Source: Sphingobacterium oryzagri
GTDB lineage: Bacteria > Bacteroidota > Bacteroidia > Sphingobacteriales > Sphingobacteriaceae
Direction: 5' to 3'
DNA: 64,000 bases
Assembly: GCF_028736175.1 (NCBI RefSeq)
Contig: NZ_CP117880.1
Span: 4,526,001 to 4,590,000 of the forward strand
Each line of letters opens with the position of its first letter. The stretch's first letter is position 1. The position numbers were made by a program, and so were the translations under genes. Below the pieces are notes generated by a model. That model made no database searches. It worked only from the letters and a program-made list of their open reading frames with translations, and was not told the DNA's origin. Shown here piece after piece: positions 28,301 through 37,224 of the stretch.

Positions 28301-29045
28301 TATTTTCAATGAGCGAGTTTTTGCGCTCAGGATGGTGATAAAGGTAGTGGAAGGGCGTCGCATCCAGATAGCTTCTGTTGATACCGTTGCTGTAGGTTCC
28401 TACCCATAAAACGTGGTCGTCATCTAGAAATATATCGCTCACATAGGCATCGTTTAGCGACCAGGGATCTGCAGAGTCTACCGTAAAATCTTTTTGCTGA
28501 CCGGTGGGAAGATAAGTTTCTACCAACGCTGTCTTATCGTTATCCAGCGACCAACGTGTATTCTGGTAGCGATAGTTTACCTGCAAGCGATGATCTCTTC
28601 TGTTGATTTTTGCGGCAATATCCATTGGTATATCGGCATTGGCAACGCGATCAAAATTATCATGCGCATAGTTATAGCGACACACATGATGCTCATCAAA
28701 CGTAGAAATCCACAGATCACCTTTCTTATCCCGAACGATATTGTGAATACGGTTGTTCAATAAGCTTTTCGGTTGATGCGGATCATAGCGGTAGACACGC
28801 AGCTCATAACCATCGTAGCGACATAGGCCAGACCAGGTGCCAAACCACATAAAACCATATTTATCTTTTACGATACCATGGATAGTGCTATGCGGGAGTC
28901 CATTTTCGGAGGTGATATGATCAAATTTTAACGGCAAAAACTGCGCTTTACAGAAAAAGCACAGCAGCTGCAGTGTAAGATAAAGGCCGACGATACGGAG
29001 GCAGTTATTTTTTGTTTTTCCCGCGGTTAGCATAAACTCGGTCAT
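25311..29045 (-). CDS. Hybrid two-component system regulator (HTCS) of the RG-I locus
   Basis: This 1244-residue inner membrane one-protein signalling system senses an oligosaccharide in the periplasm and binds DNA in the cytoplasm. Order: signal/TM segment (about 15-34), two-component propeller repeats (about 38-555, with repeated LWVGT-like strands), Y_Y_Y domain (about 605-675), TM helix (about 680-704), HisKA with His740 in SHEIKTPL, HATPase with DNGTGIS (about 885) and GGTGLGLTYS (about 911), receiver with phospho-acceptor Asp1046 (ILSDVMMPKVDG), and an AraC-type HTH (about 1145-1240). I chose ATG at 29045; the longer frame starts at a TTG, and ATG 29033 is also possible. It is the best candidate to bind the 19-bp direct repeats in this locus. 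Confidence 0.93.
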   Translation of the reverse strand: MTEFMLTAGKTKNNCLRIVGLYLTLQLLCFFCKAQFLPLKFDHITSENGLPHSTIHGIVKDKYGFMWFGTWSGLCRYDGYELRVYRYDPHQPKSLLNNRIHNIVRDKKGDLWISTFDEHHVCRYNYAHDNFDRVANADIPMDIAAKINRRDHRLQVNYRYQNTRWSLDNDKTALVETYLPTGQQKDFTVDSADPWSLNDAYVSDIFLDDDHVLWVGTYSNGINRSYLDATPFHYLYHHPERKNSLIENTIRSIAEDQQGNLWVGTRSKGITVVSPTGVYRHLTDAVGTKNTIRSNYVKRIFCDSKGFVWIGTQKGLDRYDPETDRVTAISIPTLVDIAVFSFTEDQQGNVWMATWNGLYKYDRKHDTFIHFASKGLLPHEHVWYIFYDSRGQIWAGTEGGGIAVLKENGVGGLHQVMQLQHQEADSTALSDSRIYSIYEDSRQQFWIGTGNGLDLYDPANGTIRHLSQQDDRWPKGTIAGITEDANGYIWVSHKKGISRINKTSLAIRTFSKQDGLQNNEFAEGAIFNSKRSNRLYFGGNKGVSFFSPDSIHTNKQAPSVRLTTLRILNQKVEVNQVVHDRVVLEKPLYLTSTLALEHEDKSISIEFSALHYANPAGNKYAYMLVGFDKDWIYTDADKRVATYANLNAGNYLFRVKAANSDGVWNETPTELQVVVAPAIWASTAAYVVYTLLFLALLYLFYYYSVRYARLKSKMAYEAILYKKEKELHERKVQFFTHISHEIKTPLSLILSPIQQLKSWSKGNSKMEEQLRTMDKNGNRLLKTVNQLLDIRRFETGHERLHLEQLDIKVLVHKVLDSFASAARQKRIRLKTTFLAVPDLVWGDTDKLEKILYNLLSNAWKFTNAGGMIKVKVGSLPNAVFIDVIDNGTGISAEDLERIFKPFLQGKTTVPGGTGLGLTYSKSLIEMHGGTLMAESRANTERFRLTVFRVLLPKEAYSSPAERVSVHEDQVTERQQDEISVTQTTAPDTTAMLLPRTCTLLLVEDNEEMRAYLADFFRKDYVVLQAANGHDGLHMARKHIPDLILSDVMMPKVDGIAFTRQVKTDLLLRHIPVILLTARTLLEFEVEGLETGADDYLVKPFHLPILALKVRNLLLGLFRMQDRFKQLIEAESATTDLRSPDENLLAKVMAYVEEHIADPELKIDVICQSIGVSRAQLYRKMKALTGYSMADLIREVRLKHAQKLLREGKFNVSEVAYMVGFTDPEYFRKSFKHKFGDPPSVYRPS

Positions 29046-29286
29046 TGATCGTGCTAAATGTAGAAAAAAACAGCAGTATCCGCAAACCGCCAGGGGAAGG
29101 CAGATGCTTTGGTAAAAAAGCCATAGAATCAATTTTACGGGCAAGATGAACCAATTTTACGGGGTGGCGAAGCCACAAAGCGCATAGCTTTGACCTATGC
29201 TACTGTGGTAAACCGCTGGGCACCTTCGGTCACTTCCGAAAAAAGGAGCTAGTCAAAACACCTTCGATAAACCTATTTTGTATTGT

Positions 29287-30351
29287 ATGGAAACATTATT
29301 CTTTACACCTAACACACGTACTGCCAACACGGCAGATCTCATTAAATCGATAAAGATCAACGATCTTTCCTCGACCCCGAAATATATTCAGCTTGCCGAT
29401 GCGATCGTGGAAGCGATCAAAAATAAAATTGTAGCCGTGGGTGACGCTTTGCCCTCCATCAATGATTTAAGTTATTATCTACAAATCGCGCGAGATACTG
29501 TTGAAAAAGGCTACCGAAAATTGCGTAAAGAAGAGGTTATCGCCTCTTCACCAGGCAAAGGGTATTTCGTAGCCAAAGAGCAGGCTTTCCGCCTGCGCAT
29601 TGCCGTGTTTTTAAACAAATTAAGCGCACATAAAAAAATTGTCTATGATGCGCTGGCTAAAGAGCTGGGTGATCAAGCCTCGCTTGACCTGTTTGTATAC
29701 AATAGCGACATAACGCACCTACGTAACTTGTTGCAAGGACTCACACAGTCTTACGATCACTACGTCGTTTTTCCTTATTTCAAAGAAGGTCGGGATAAAG
29801 CGCCTGAAGTGCTGTCAATCATTCCAACGGATAAACTTTTACTGCTAGGCCGCGATGTAGAAGGATTGACAGGAGACTTCCCGGTGGTATGCGAAAATTA
29901 CGAAAAAGATATTTTTGAAGCGTTAGAAAGCATACGGGAGACTTTATCGAAATACCAGGTATTGAAACTTGTTTTTCCAGACAACAGCGATTACCCCAAA
30001 GCCATTATCAAAGGTTTTTATAAGTTTTGCCAGGAATATGCCTTCGAGCATATCCTGGTCGATAACGCACGCCGGGAAAGCATAAAAAAAGGAAGTTGCT
30101 ACATCAATCTGGCCGAGGACGACTTGGTGTTTTTGCTCGACAAAATTAGCGCAAAGGGTATTCAGATCGGGCAAGATGTGGGCATTATCTCTTACAATGA
30201 AACACCTTTGAAAAAATTTATCTTGAACGGTATCACGACCTTATCTACGGATTTTAAGTTGATGGGCGAGTATGCGGCAGCTTGCATAACAAACAAGTTG
30301 AAAAGTCGCCTCGAGGTGCCTTTCTACACCGTAGTTCGGGCTTCTATATAA
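29287..30351 (+). CDS. GntR-family regulator with periplasmic-binding-like effector domain (copy 2)
   Basis: This 354-residue transcription factor has a GntR winged helix (about 20-95: STPKYIQLADAIVEAIKNK, LPSINDLSYYLQIARDTVEK) and a LacI-like sensor domain (about 105-350). It shares most residues with the product of 13456-14487, including LKLVFPDNSDYPKAIIKGFY and GIISYNETPLKKFILNGITT, so the two arose by duplication. The start is the ATG at 29287; a TTG three codons earlier is less likely. It stands between the HTCS gene (divergent) and the GH2 gene (same strand, 101 bp downstream). Role as repressor or activator and the ligand cannot be told from sequence. Confidence 0.85.
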   Translation: METLFFTPNTRTANTADLIKSIKINDLSSTPKYIQLADAIVEAIKNKIVAVGDALPSINDLSYYLQIARDTVEKGYRKLRKEEVIASSPGKGYFVAKEQAFRLRIAVFLNKLSAHKKIVYDALAKELGDQASLDLFVYNSDITHLRNLLQGLTQSYDHYVVFPYFKEGRDKAPEVLSIIPTDKLLLLGRDVEGLTGDFPVVCENYEKDIFEALESIRETLSKYQVLKLVFPDNSDYPKAIIKGFYKFCQEYAFEHILVDNARRESIKKGSCYINLAEDDLVFLLDKISAKGIQIGQDVGIISYNETPLKKFILNGITTLSTDFKLMGEYAAACITNKLKSRLEVPFYTVVRASI

Positions 30352-30378
30352 CGGCTTAATATCTTAAAAACGACTATA

Positions 30379-30397
30379 CAGGATACATCAGGATACC
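30379..30397 (+). promoter_or_regulatory. HTCS-type direct-repeat operator, GH2 copy
   Basis: The plus strand reads CAGGATACATCAGGATACC, the most regular copy, since CAGGATAC occurs twice 10 bp apart. It is the only copy on the plus strand and the only one in front of a plus-strand enzyme gene, so orientation relative to the gene is kept. A -7-like TAGTTTAG is at 30416-30423. Confidence 0.7.
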
Positions 30398-30452
30398 CCA
30401 TATATGGTTTATGGTTAGTTTAGCTAACGAATATGAATACGATCAAAAACCT

Positions 30453-33314
30453 ATGAACAGCATACGCACCTGCTTACTAATGCTCGGCTTGTTATGGAAC
30501 GCCTTGCATGGACAAACACAAACGGTAAAAGAAAAATATTACCTATCCGGCACAGACAATGAGCACACGGTGGACTGGGATTTTTGGGTAACCGGCGGGC
30601 GGAAAGCGGGTCGTTGGGAAAAAATTGCCGTGCCCAGCCATTGGGAGCAGCAGGGTTTTGGCGCCTACAACTACGGAAGAGATTACGTAACGTATGGAAA
30701 GAATTTTCGATTTCATGACGAAAAAGGTCTTTATAAACATCGCTTTCAGGTGCCAAAAGCATGGAAAGGAAAAAAGATAACTATCGTATTTGAAGGGTCG
30801 ATGACTGATACCGAGGTTAAAATAAACAACCAAACGGTAGGTGCAGTGCACCAGGGTGCTTTCTACCGCTTTCAATATGATATTAGCGAGCACCTGCTAT
30901 TTGATCGGGAAAACCTTTTGGAAGTTACTGTTTCAAAAATGTCGGCAAATCCAAGTGTGAATAACGCAGAACGACTGGCCGACTACTGGATATTGAGCGG
31001 CATTTATCGCCCCGTATACCTCGAAGCGACGCCAGCAACACACATCAGCTGGACAGCGATAGATGCGAAAGCCGACGGCACGTTTGCCAGCAACGTTTAT
31101 CTTGCTGGTATAGTCGAGGAAGCGATGTTGCAAGTGGACATAAAAGATAACTCGGGCAAGATCGTAGCCACGACATCCGTGCCTGTACAAGCCAACGATT
31201 CCTTAAAAAACGTCGCGCTAAAGATGGATAATCCGCAATGCTGGACAGCAGAAACGCCCCATTTATACCACGCTGTCTTTTCCCTAACGCGTAAGCGCCG
31301 CACAGTCTACCAGACGAAGGAGCGCTTTGGTTTTCGCACGGTTGAAGTAAGGAAGGGCGATGGTATTTATGTTAATGGTGCCAAAATTAAAATGAAAGGC
31401 GTAAACAGGCATGTTTGGTGGCCCGAAACGGGACGATCCGTCAATAGTAAGTTAGACCTGCAGGATGTCAAGCTGATCAAGGAGATGAATATGAATGCTG
31501 TCCGGTGTTCGCATTATCCACCAGACAAATCATTTTTGGAAATATGTGATTCTTTAGGCTTATACGTACTCGATGAGCTGGCCGGTTGGCAAAAAGCTTA
31601 CGCCACACCTGTCGGCAAAAAACTAGTCAAAGAGATGGTCATCCGCGATGTCAACCATCCATCGATTATTTTGTGGAGCAACGGTAATGAAGGCGGACAC
31701 AACAAAGAGTTGATCGCAGAATATAGCCGATACGATCTTTCTGCTCGCACCGTTATCCACGCACATCATCGCCCGGGAAATGCGATCAATGGTATAGACT
31801 GCAACCATTATGAAGATTACTATTCGACTAAAAAAATATTGGAAGGCCCGCTGATCTATATGCCCACTGAGTTTCTACACGCGCAAGATGATGGCGGAGC
31901 TGCCGCTGGACTGTCCGATATTTGGGAATTGCACTGGAATGCAAAACTGGGAGCGGGCGGATTTATCTGGGATTTTGCGGATGAAGGGATTGTGCGTACA
32001 GATTTTAATGGTGTAATCGATGTGAATAAAGTGAATGCACCGGATGGTATATTGGGCCCGCACCGGGAGAAAGAAGGTAGCTTTTACGCCATTCGCGAAA
32101 TATTCTCGCCCGTGCATATTGCGATGAAAAAGCTGCCGGAAGAATTTGATGGAAAAATTGCGGTTGAAAACCGGTATCATCACAGCGATCTCAAAAATTG
32201 CCGTTTTTATTACAAACTGGTTAACTACAAACGTCCTTACGACCAGCAAACAGGTTTGGACAGTGCATTTACAGCCGATGTAAAAAGTCCAAATCTGGCC
32301 CCTACAGCAAAAGGCTTTTTAGATTTGCAGCTTCCGGCAACCTGGAAGAGCTATGATGCGCTGCTGCTAACGGCCGTTGACCAACACGGACTGGAAATTT
32401 ACACCTGGTCTTGGCGAATAAAAAACAATGCAGCCATTTTGCAAGCTATTTTACCGGTCAAAACGGCGAGCAAAGTCCTCTTCGACGAAGACACGGCAAA
32501 CTACAACCTGTCTGCCAATGGCATCAAGGCTTCTTTCGCGAAGCAAACCGGGCTTCTTGCAGATTTGAGCAATGATTATAGCATGAAACTGGCTTTTAAC
32601 AATGGGCCGGTACTGGTCAATGGCCAGTCGCAACTGCTATCTGCAAAACCTTTCAGCGACGGCGATAAGCGGGGTGTTACCTTTGTTTATGCCGGAAATT
32701 TACACGAAATCCGTTGGACAATGCATCCTGACGGTTGGTTACAATTAGATTACAGCTATGCGCATCCCGATACGGTTGCTTTTGCTGGGGTAAGTTTCGA
32801 TTTTCCAGAAAACTATGCCATCACAGCAAAATGGCTAGGCAATGGTCCTTATCGCGTTTGGAAGAACAGGCTGCAAGGTGTTACGCTCAATACCTGGGAA
32901 AATATGTATAACGACTCCAAAGCGGGTATCGGCCCTTGGACATTCCCGGAGTTTAAAGGCTATTTTGCCGATGTGAGCTGGATGCAGTTTAACACCACGC
33001 AAGGCAAATTTCTGGTCGCAACAGCGCAAGATGATCTATATATACGGTTATTTGATTTTTACGGCATATCCGGACCAAAAGGATATCCGGCATTGCCGAC
33101 GGGTAATATTTCATTTCTAGACGCTATTCCGCCTATTGGAACCAAGCTGGCCATGGGCATCAATAGCAAGGCTGCTGTCAATGGTCCTGCTGGCGAACTA
33201 AACCTCCCACAGCAAGCGGTCAACAGAACCTTATTTTTCTATTTCGGATTACCAAAGGAAGAGCAGGAGAATACACAATTTATCATGCCCAAAGAAAATA
33301 TCCTGACGGATTAG
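30453..33314 (+). CDS. GH2 family beta-galactosidase-like enzyme
   Basis: This 953-residue secreted glycosidase has GH2 domains in order: signal peptide (LLMLGLLWNALHGQTQ), sugar-binding jelly-roll (about 45-210), immunoglobulin-like domain (about 215-315), TIM barrel (about 316-600) and a long C-terminal beta region. Barrel motifs are MKGVNRHVWWPETGR, the acid/base Glu in ILWSNGNEGGH and a probable nucleophile Glu in IYMPTEFLHAQDD. In an RG-I locus it likely removes beta-linked galactose side chains. I start at ATG 30453, because a signal peptide begins there and the upstream ATG at 30411 would overlap the predicted -7 box; the longer version adds 14 residues. Confidence 0.87.
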   Translation: MNSIRTCLLMLGLLWNALHGQTQTVKEKYYLSGTDNEHTVDWDFWVTGGRKAGRWEKIAVPSHWEQQGFGAYNYGRDYVTYGKNFRFHDEKGLYKHRFQVPKAWKGKKITIVFEGSMTDTEVKINNQTVGAVHQGAFYRFQYDISEHLLFDRENLLEVTVSKMSANPSVNNAERLADYWILSGIYRPVYLEATPATHISWTAIDAKADGTFASNVYLAGIVEEAMLQVDIKDNSGKIVATTSVPVQANDSLKNVALKMDNPQCWTAETPHLYHAVFSLTRKRRTVYQTKERFGFRTVEVRKGDGIYVNGAKIKMKGVNRHVWWPETGRSVNSKLDLQDVKLIKEMNMNAVRCSHYPPDKSFLEICDSLGLYVLDELAGWQKAYATPVGKKLVKEMVIRDVNHPSIILWSNGNEGGHNKELIAEYSRYDLSARTVIHAHHRPGNAINGIDCNHYEDYYSTKKILEGPLIYMPTEFLHAQDDGGAAAGLSDIWELHWNAKLGAGGFIWDFADEGIVRTDFNGVIDVNKVNAPDGILGPHREKEGSFYAIREIFSPVHIAMKKLPEEFDGKIAVENRYHHSDLKNCRFYYKLVNYKRPYDQQTGLDSAFTADVKSPNLAPTAKGFLDLQLPATWKSYDALLLTAVDQHGLEIYTWSWRIKNNAAILQAILPVKTASKVLFDEDTANYNLSANGIKASFAKQTGLLADLSNDYSMKLAFNNGPVLVNGQSQLLSAKPFSDGDKRGVTFVYAGNLHEIRWTMHPDGWLQLDYSYAHPDTVAFAGVSFDFPENYAITAKWLGNGPYRVWKNRLQGVTLNTWENMYNDSKAGIGPWTFPEFKGYFADVSWMQFNTTQGKFLVATAQDDLYIRLFDFYGISGPKGYPALPTGNISFLDAIPPIGTKLAMGINSKAAVNGPAGELNLPQQAVNRTLFFYFGLPKEEQENTQFIMPKENILTD

Positions 33315-33350
33315 CCCGAAAAAGATTCTTTAGTCTAGTTAGTTTATATT

Positions 33351-33389
33351 AAAAAAGCTGTTGAGCGCCATGTGCTCAACAGCTTTTTA
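33351..33389. terminator. Bidirectional rho-independent terminator
   Basis: A perfect 15-bp stem (AAAAAGCTGTTGAGC at 33352-33366 and its complement at 33374-33388) with a 7-nt loop and A/T tracts on both sides lies between the convergent GH2 and dienelactone-hydrolase genes. It should end transcripts from both strands. Confidence 0.9.
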
Positions 33390-33410
33390 TTTACAGCATG
33401 TATCAGCAGG

Positions 33411-34154
33411 CTATTTCAAAACTTCAGCCAAAAACAGCCGTGTATGATTCCACGCCCGTGTTGCCATCAGCGCATTGTATTCCGGCGACTTCGGATTCGT
33501 AAACGTGTGCCCCGTATGCGCATACGTGATCAGTTGCCAATCTGCTTTTGCATCGTTAAGCTCTTTCGTAATCGCTTTTAAACTCGCTTCTGTTACGGAT
33601 TTATCTTCGGCTGGATTTTCGATCAGCACTTTCGTGGTTATCGCAGCGTTTGGACGGGAAGCATCTTTGTCTAACCCACCGTGAATGCATACCACACCCT
33701 GAACGGGTAAATTAGCCCTTGCGGCTTCCAACGCACCTGTTCCGCCAAAGCAGTAGCCAATTATCGCTATTTTATCTGCCCTTGCTCCCGATTTTTTCAG
33801 CGCATCAAGCGCCAAGGTGATACGATGCTGATAAGCTTTATAATCGGCTTTATAACGGCCTGCGATTTTTCCAGCAGCAGCATGATCTGATGGTACATTA
33901 CCTTCGCCATAGATATCAGCAATAAAAACCAAATATCCTTCTTTTTCCAAGGCTAGTGCTGCATCTTTTGCCTCTTGATCAATACCTTGCCAAGCCGGAA
34001 GGATAAGTACAGCGGGCTTTTCTGTACCGGCATTGCTCGTCACCAATCCATTTAGTCGCTGCGCACCATCCATGTAGGTTACGTTTTTCAGTTCTTGCGC
34101 ATACAAGCTTGTACCTGCAAAAAAAGTCGTCATTAGTATCAAAAATTGGCTCAT
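33411..34154 (-). CDS. Dienelactone hydrolase family protein
   Basis: This is a 247-residue alpha/beta hydrolase with a signal peptide (FLILMTTFFAGTSLYAQ, cleavage near 20), so it is probably periplasmic. The nucleophile elbow is IGYCFGGTGALEAA, with Cys as in dienelactone hydrolases rather than Ser, and a late His is in YAHTGHTFTNPKSPEYN. Substrate is unknown; in this setting an ester in pectin (acetyl, feruloyl or methyl) is conceivable but unproven. It lies 229 bp after the GH105 gene with no obvious promoter in between, so it may be the last gene of that unit. Confidence 0.82.
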   Translation of the reverse strand: MSQFLILMTTFFAGTSLYAQELKNVTYMDGAQRLNGLVTSNAGTEKPAVLILPAWQGIDQEAKDAALALEKEGYLVFIADIYGEGNVPSDHAAAGKIAGRYKADYKAYQHRITLALDALKKSGARADKIAIIGYCFGGTGALEAARANLPVQGVVCIHGGLDKDASRPNAAITTKVLIENPAEDKSVTEASLKAITKELNDAKADWQLITYAHTGHTFTNPKSPEYNALMATRAWNHTRLFLAEVLK

Positions 34155-34383
34155 ATTAAAAATTTAACTGTTTCAATGCTTGTATACTTTGCGGATATCG
34201 GTAGGCTGTAATGCCTTGACTAAATCGCTTCTCCACGATTGTTTTGCATGCCTGCTCATCCTGATGGCTGACAGCAATTTTGCGATAGCGAAAACCTCCC
34301 CTCCTTGCCTGTCAAGTAACCACCCGTCGTTTTTCAAACGATCTCAGCCTGGCATGATCTACAAATACAAGATAAATGTACTG

Positions 34384-35733
34384 TTAAAATTGAACGGAGC
34401 TATCATTAATTACAAATTTGTTGTTTTGCAACAGCGCATACACTTCTGCCGCAGCGAGTAAAACTGGTCCGTAGCCATGTGCCGCATATTTGTTTACCGG
34501 GCGGTAATAATAAAACGCCGGGTCAAAGCCCATTCCTGTGCCCACACAAGTGCCTTCTACCTGGCCGTCAACGTTAATTTTGGTATGCACAGCATTCCAA
34601 GCTTGCAAAACCATCGGCCCGTAGGCTGTTGCATCCAGCCAGCCCGCATTGATGCCGTGCGCGATGCAATAAGCATAAATAGCCGTCGCAGAAGTTTCCA
34701 GATACGAATCATTCCGATCTAACAATTGATGCCAAAAGCCAGTTCCGTGTTGCAACGGTGCTAAACCAGCCACATGTTTTTTAAATTGCTGTAATAGGGC
34801 TTCTCGTGCCGGATGGTCTTCAGGCATGACGTGCAAAAGCTCTACTTTAGTAAGCAATGCCCATCCATTTGCCCGGGCCCAGTGAAAAGCAGGATGTGGA
34901 TCCATTCCTTCTACCCAACCGTGGCGATACAATCCTTTTTCGGGCACGAACATCTTATCGGAAAAAAGCCAAAACTGCTTGATCGCTTCTGCTAAGTAAT
35001 CGGCATTGCCCGTTAGTTTGCTCATTTGTGCCAAAGCCGGAAGACTCATATACAAATCATCCAGCCACAAGGTATTGGGTTGTGGCCTATTTCGGGCAAG
35101 TGTGCCGTCGCGCAGCCTAAACTCTTTGTGCTGTATATAATTGATATAATTTGCTGCCATGCTATGCATATCGGTTTGCAATCCGCCATACTGTTGCGTT
35201 TTGATCATAGCTGCGCACATCGCGCCCGCATCATCCAATGCCCCGGGACGAATAACCGAATGCACTGGCGACCGGTATCCCGGATGTTCGGCTTCTAAAC
35301 TGTTGAACGCGGGTAAAACGCGCGCAATAAAATCCAAACGCTTTTGGGTGTAAGCGGCATACTTTTCATCTTGTGTTACTTCTGATACACGAAGCATGGC
35401 TCCGTAAGTCACGCCCCACTCGTAACTCACCAGCCGAAAATCTCCCTTTTTGAAAACGGTGGACGTATCTATTTTTTCCAGGTCAATTATAACATCTTGC
35501 TTATTCTTTTGTACCAGCTCTGCCGGTGTAACGCGGTCCAGATAATTCAAGATACGATCCATATCGGCTTTCAGACTATCGGTCGTGGTCTCCCCGTAAC
35601 GCACCGGATACGCGGGTTGCAATAAATGTAGCGGCGTGTTGGCATCAGTCGTTTCGACTGTTTTCTGCTGCCTACCAGACTGACAGCCCAATAGTGCGAG
35701 CAATGCCCAAGACAAAATAAAGTTTCTTTTCAT
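34384..35733 (-). CDS. GH105/GH88-type unsaturated glycuronyl hydrolase, lipoprotein
   Basis: This 449-residue (alpha/alpha)6-barrel protein is related to unsaturated rhamnogalacturonyl hydrolases. The signal peptide has a lipobox (LLALLGCQSG, Cys at about 17). Typical segments are VSYEWGVTYGAMLRVSEVT, PGALDDAGAMCAAMIKTQQYG, LWLDDLYMSLPALAQMSKL, AFHWARANGWALLTKVELLHVMPE and YLETSATAIYAYCIAHGIN. The conserved Asp of the unsaturated-uronide hydrolases probably lies in the PGALDDAG or TLWLDDLY segment. It follows the CE12 gene at 35839 by 105 bp. It would act on unsaturated products of the PL11 lyase, as the gene at 17771 does; the two are diverged enough to suggest different chain lengths or neighbouring sugars. 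Confidence 0.87.
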   Translation of the reverse strand: MKRNFILSWALLALLGCQSGRQQKTVETTDANTPLHLLQPAYPVRYGETTTDSLKADMDRILNYLDRVTPAELVQKNKQDVIIDLEKIDTSTVFKKGDFRLVSYEWGVTYGAMLRVSEVTQDEKYAAYTQKRLDFIARVLPAFNSLEAEHPGYRSPVHSVIRPGALDDAGAMCAAMIKTQQYGGLQTDMHSMAANYINYIQHKEFRLRDGTLARNRPQPNTLWLDDLYMSLPALAQMSKLTGNADYLAEAIKQFWLFSDKMFVPEKGLYRHGWVEGMDPHPAFHWARANGWALLTKVELLHVMPEDHPAREALLQQFKKHVAGLAPLQHGTGFWHQLLDRNDSYLETSATAIYAYCIAHGINAGWLDATAYGPMVLQAWNAVHTKINVDGQVEGTCVGTGMGFDPAFYYYRPVNKYAAHGYGPVLLAAAEVYALLQNNKFVINDSSVQF

Positions 35734-35838
35734 ATTTTAATTCGTTTACTTCCTGCTTTACTGCTGGACAGGGGTTAGCAAAAAACAAGATACCATCTCT
35801 ATCCACATGGACCGTTATGTGCCATCATGCCTTTATAC

Positions 35839-37182
35839 TCAATTGCCGTCGGGTTTGCGCTCGCTCTGCTTGATGCTCGGCGGCCAATAGTATGAGGCAA
35901 ATGCATCTGGATAACTAGGATCGTAAGCGGTAAAATCAACCATATGATCCTGAAGCTTTAGGGATGCATCTTGAATGCCCTGCAGCACCATTTTGGCAAT
36001 TTGATAAGCGCCATACGTATTAAAGTGCGTATTGTCCTGCAACGGCTCGGGTTGACCGGGAAAGGTATTTGCCGGATAATGTACAAATGCTTTCTTCGAA
36101 TTTTCTACGCCCAAAGCAGTATAGAACGTGCGCGTCATCTTATTTAAATCAATCAACGGGACGTGAAGTTCTTTTGCGACTTGGCGGACGGCAGCTGGAT
36201 AGTCGCCTAACGTATAGTTTAACACGCCGTTTTCATCAAAAAATCGCCTTTCTGTGGAGGTAACGAGTACCGGAATGCCTCCTTTTGAGCGAAACGCTTC
36301 GACAAATAGACGTAAGCGATCACTATATCCCTGGTAAGCGCCCGATTTTTCACCGGTCTCTTTCTGATCGTTGTGTCCAAACTCAATAAAAAGATAATCA
36401 CCAGGCTGCGCTACCGAAAGAATTTTTTGAAGTCTGTTGGACGTCAAAAAAGAGGAAAGTGCCAATCCGGATTCCGCGTGGTTGGCTACAACAACCGCCT
36501 GATCAAAAAAACGAGGAATCATTTGTCCCCACGATGCCCAAGGTTCGTCCTCTTGGTTGACCACTGTCGAGTTACCGGCTAAAAAAACACAGGTTACATT
36601 GGGTATTGTTTCGATCTGGATAGCAGCGATAGCGTTCGTTTGCTGAAATTCAAGGGTAAGCTTATCATCCCAATCCAACTTCTCCACTTCGCGTGGTTTT
36701 TTAAGCGCTACACGTGTTCCATCGTTGATTATCGGACTTTTTATGTGCACGTTAAAACTTTGCTTCGTTTGCGGTTTATCCGGAATGCGCACCTGCTCCA
36801 GTTGCAGCCTACGCGATTCGGCTCGCACCGTACTCTGGTAGGTTTGCCCAGGCAAACCCCGATAATGGATCGTTACTTTATAATTGCCTTCTGGCACTTT
36901 AACCGAAAAATAAAACGGTTTAACGGCAGAAAGCCATCTATCTTCGCCTTCTTGTCTTATCGTAACTTGTTTTTCTGATCCAAATTCAAAACCGTAACCC
37001 ACATCATCTGTAAACGGCGCAAGTTGTGCTTGCTTATCACGCCAATGTATAGTGAAGTCGATTTGCTCAACGGCAGATTGCGCAAGCAGCAGCTTTGCGT
37101 TGACAAGCAGCAAAGCGACAACAGCAATATGGTATTTAAAACGCTTAAATTTTTCTTTACGATACACGACAGGTTTATTCAT
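35839..37182 (-). CDS. Two-domain CE12-type rhamnogalacturonan acetylesterase
   Basis: This 447-residue secreted esterase differs from the two short ones by an extra N-terminal beta-sandwich (about residues 38-195, IDFTIHWRDKQAQLAPFTDD to AIAAIQIETIPNVT) before the SGNH domain (about 200-430). The layout matches YxiM-like enzymes. Block I is LAGNSTVVNQEDEPWASWG, with Asn in place of the usual Asp but the nucleophile Ser kept; block III is IEFGHNDQKETG and block V DNTHFNTYGAYQIA. The signal peptide ends NAKLLLAQ (about 35). The direct-repeat operator at 37225 is 43 bp upstream of the ATG. Confidence 0.87.
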   Translation of the reverse strand: MNKPVVYRKEKFKRFKYHIAVVALLLVNAKLLLAQSAVEQIDFTIHWRDKQAQLAPFTDDVGYGFEFGSEKQVTIRQEGEDRWLSAVKPFYFSVKVPEGNYKVTIHYRGLPGQTYQSTVRAESRRLQLEQVRIPDKPQTKQSFNVHIKSPIINDGTRVALKKPREVEKLDWDDKLTLEFQQTNAIAAIQIETIPNVTCVFLAGNSTVVNQEDEPWASWGQMIPRFFDQAVVVANHAESGLALSSFLTSNRLQKILSVAQPGDYLFIEFGHNDQKETGEKSGAYQGYSDRLRLFVEAFRSKGGIPVLVTSTERRFFDENGVLNYTLGDYPAAVRQVAKELHVPLIDLNKMTRTFYTALGVENSKKAFVHYPANTFPGQPEPLQDNTHFNTYGAYQIAKMVLQGIQDASLKLQDHMVDFTAYDPSYPDAFASYYWPPSIKQSERKPDGN

Positions 37183-37224
37183 AGGATGCTAACTGGAAGA
37201 AAGTTAAAACTTTCGAGCGCGCTT

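Noticed and set aside
29046-29144. Longer N-terminus of the HTCS
   Set aside because: It would start at a TTG and add a second hydrophobic stretch; ATG 29045 (or 29033) gives a normal signal segment.
35771-35785. CAGGGGTTAGC near the GH105 gene as another operator
   Set aside because: The orientation is opposite to all other copies and the second half-site is missing.
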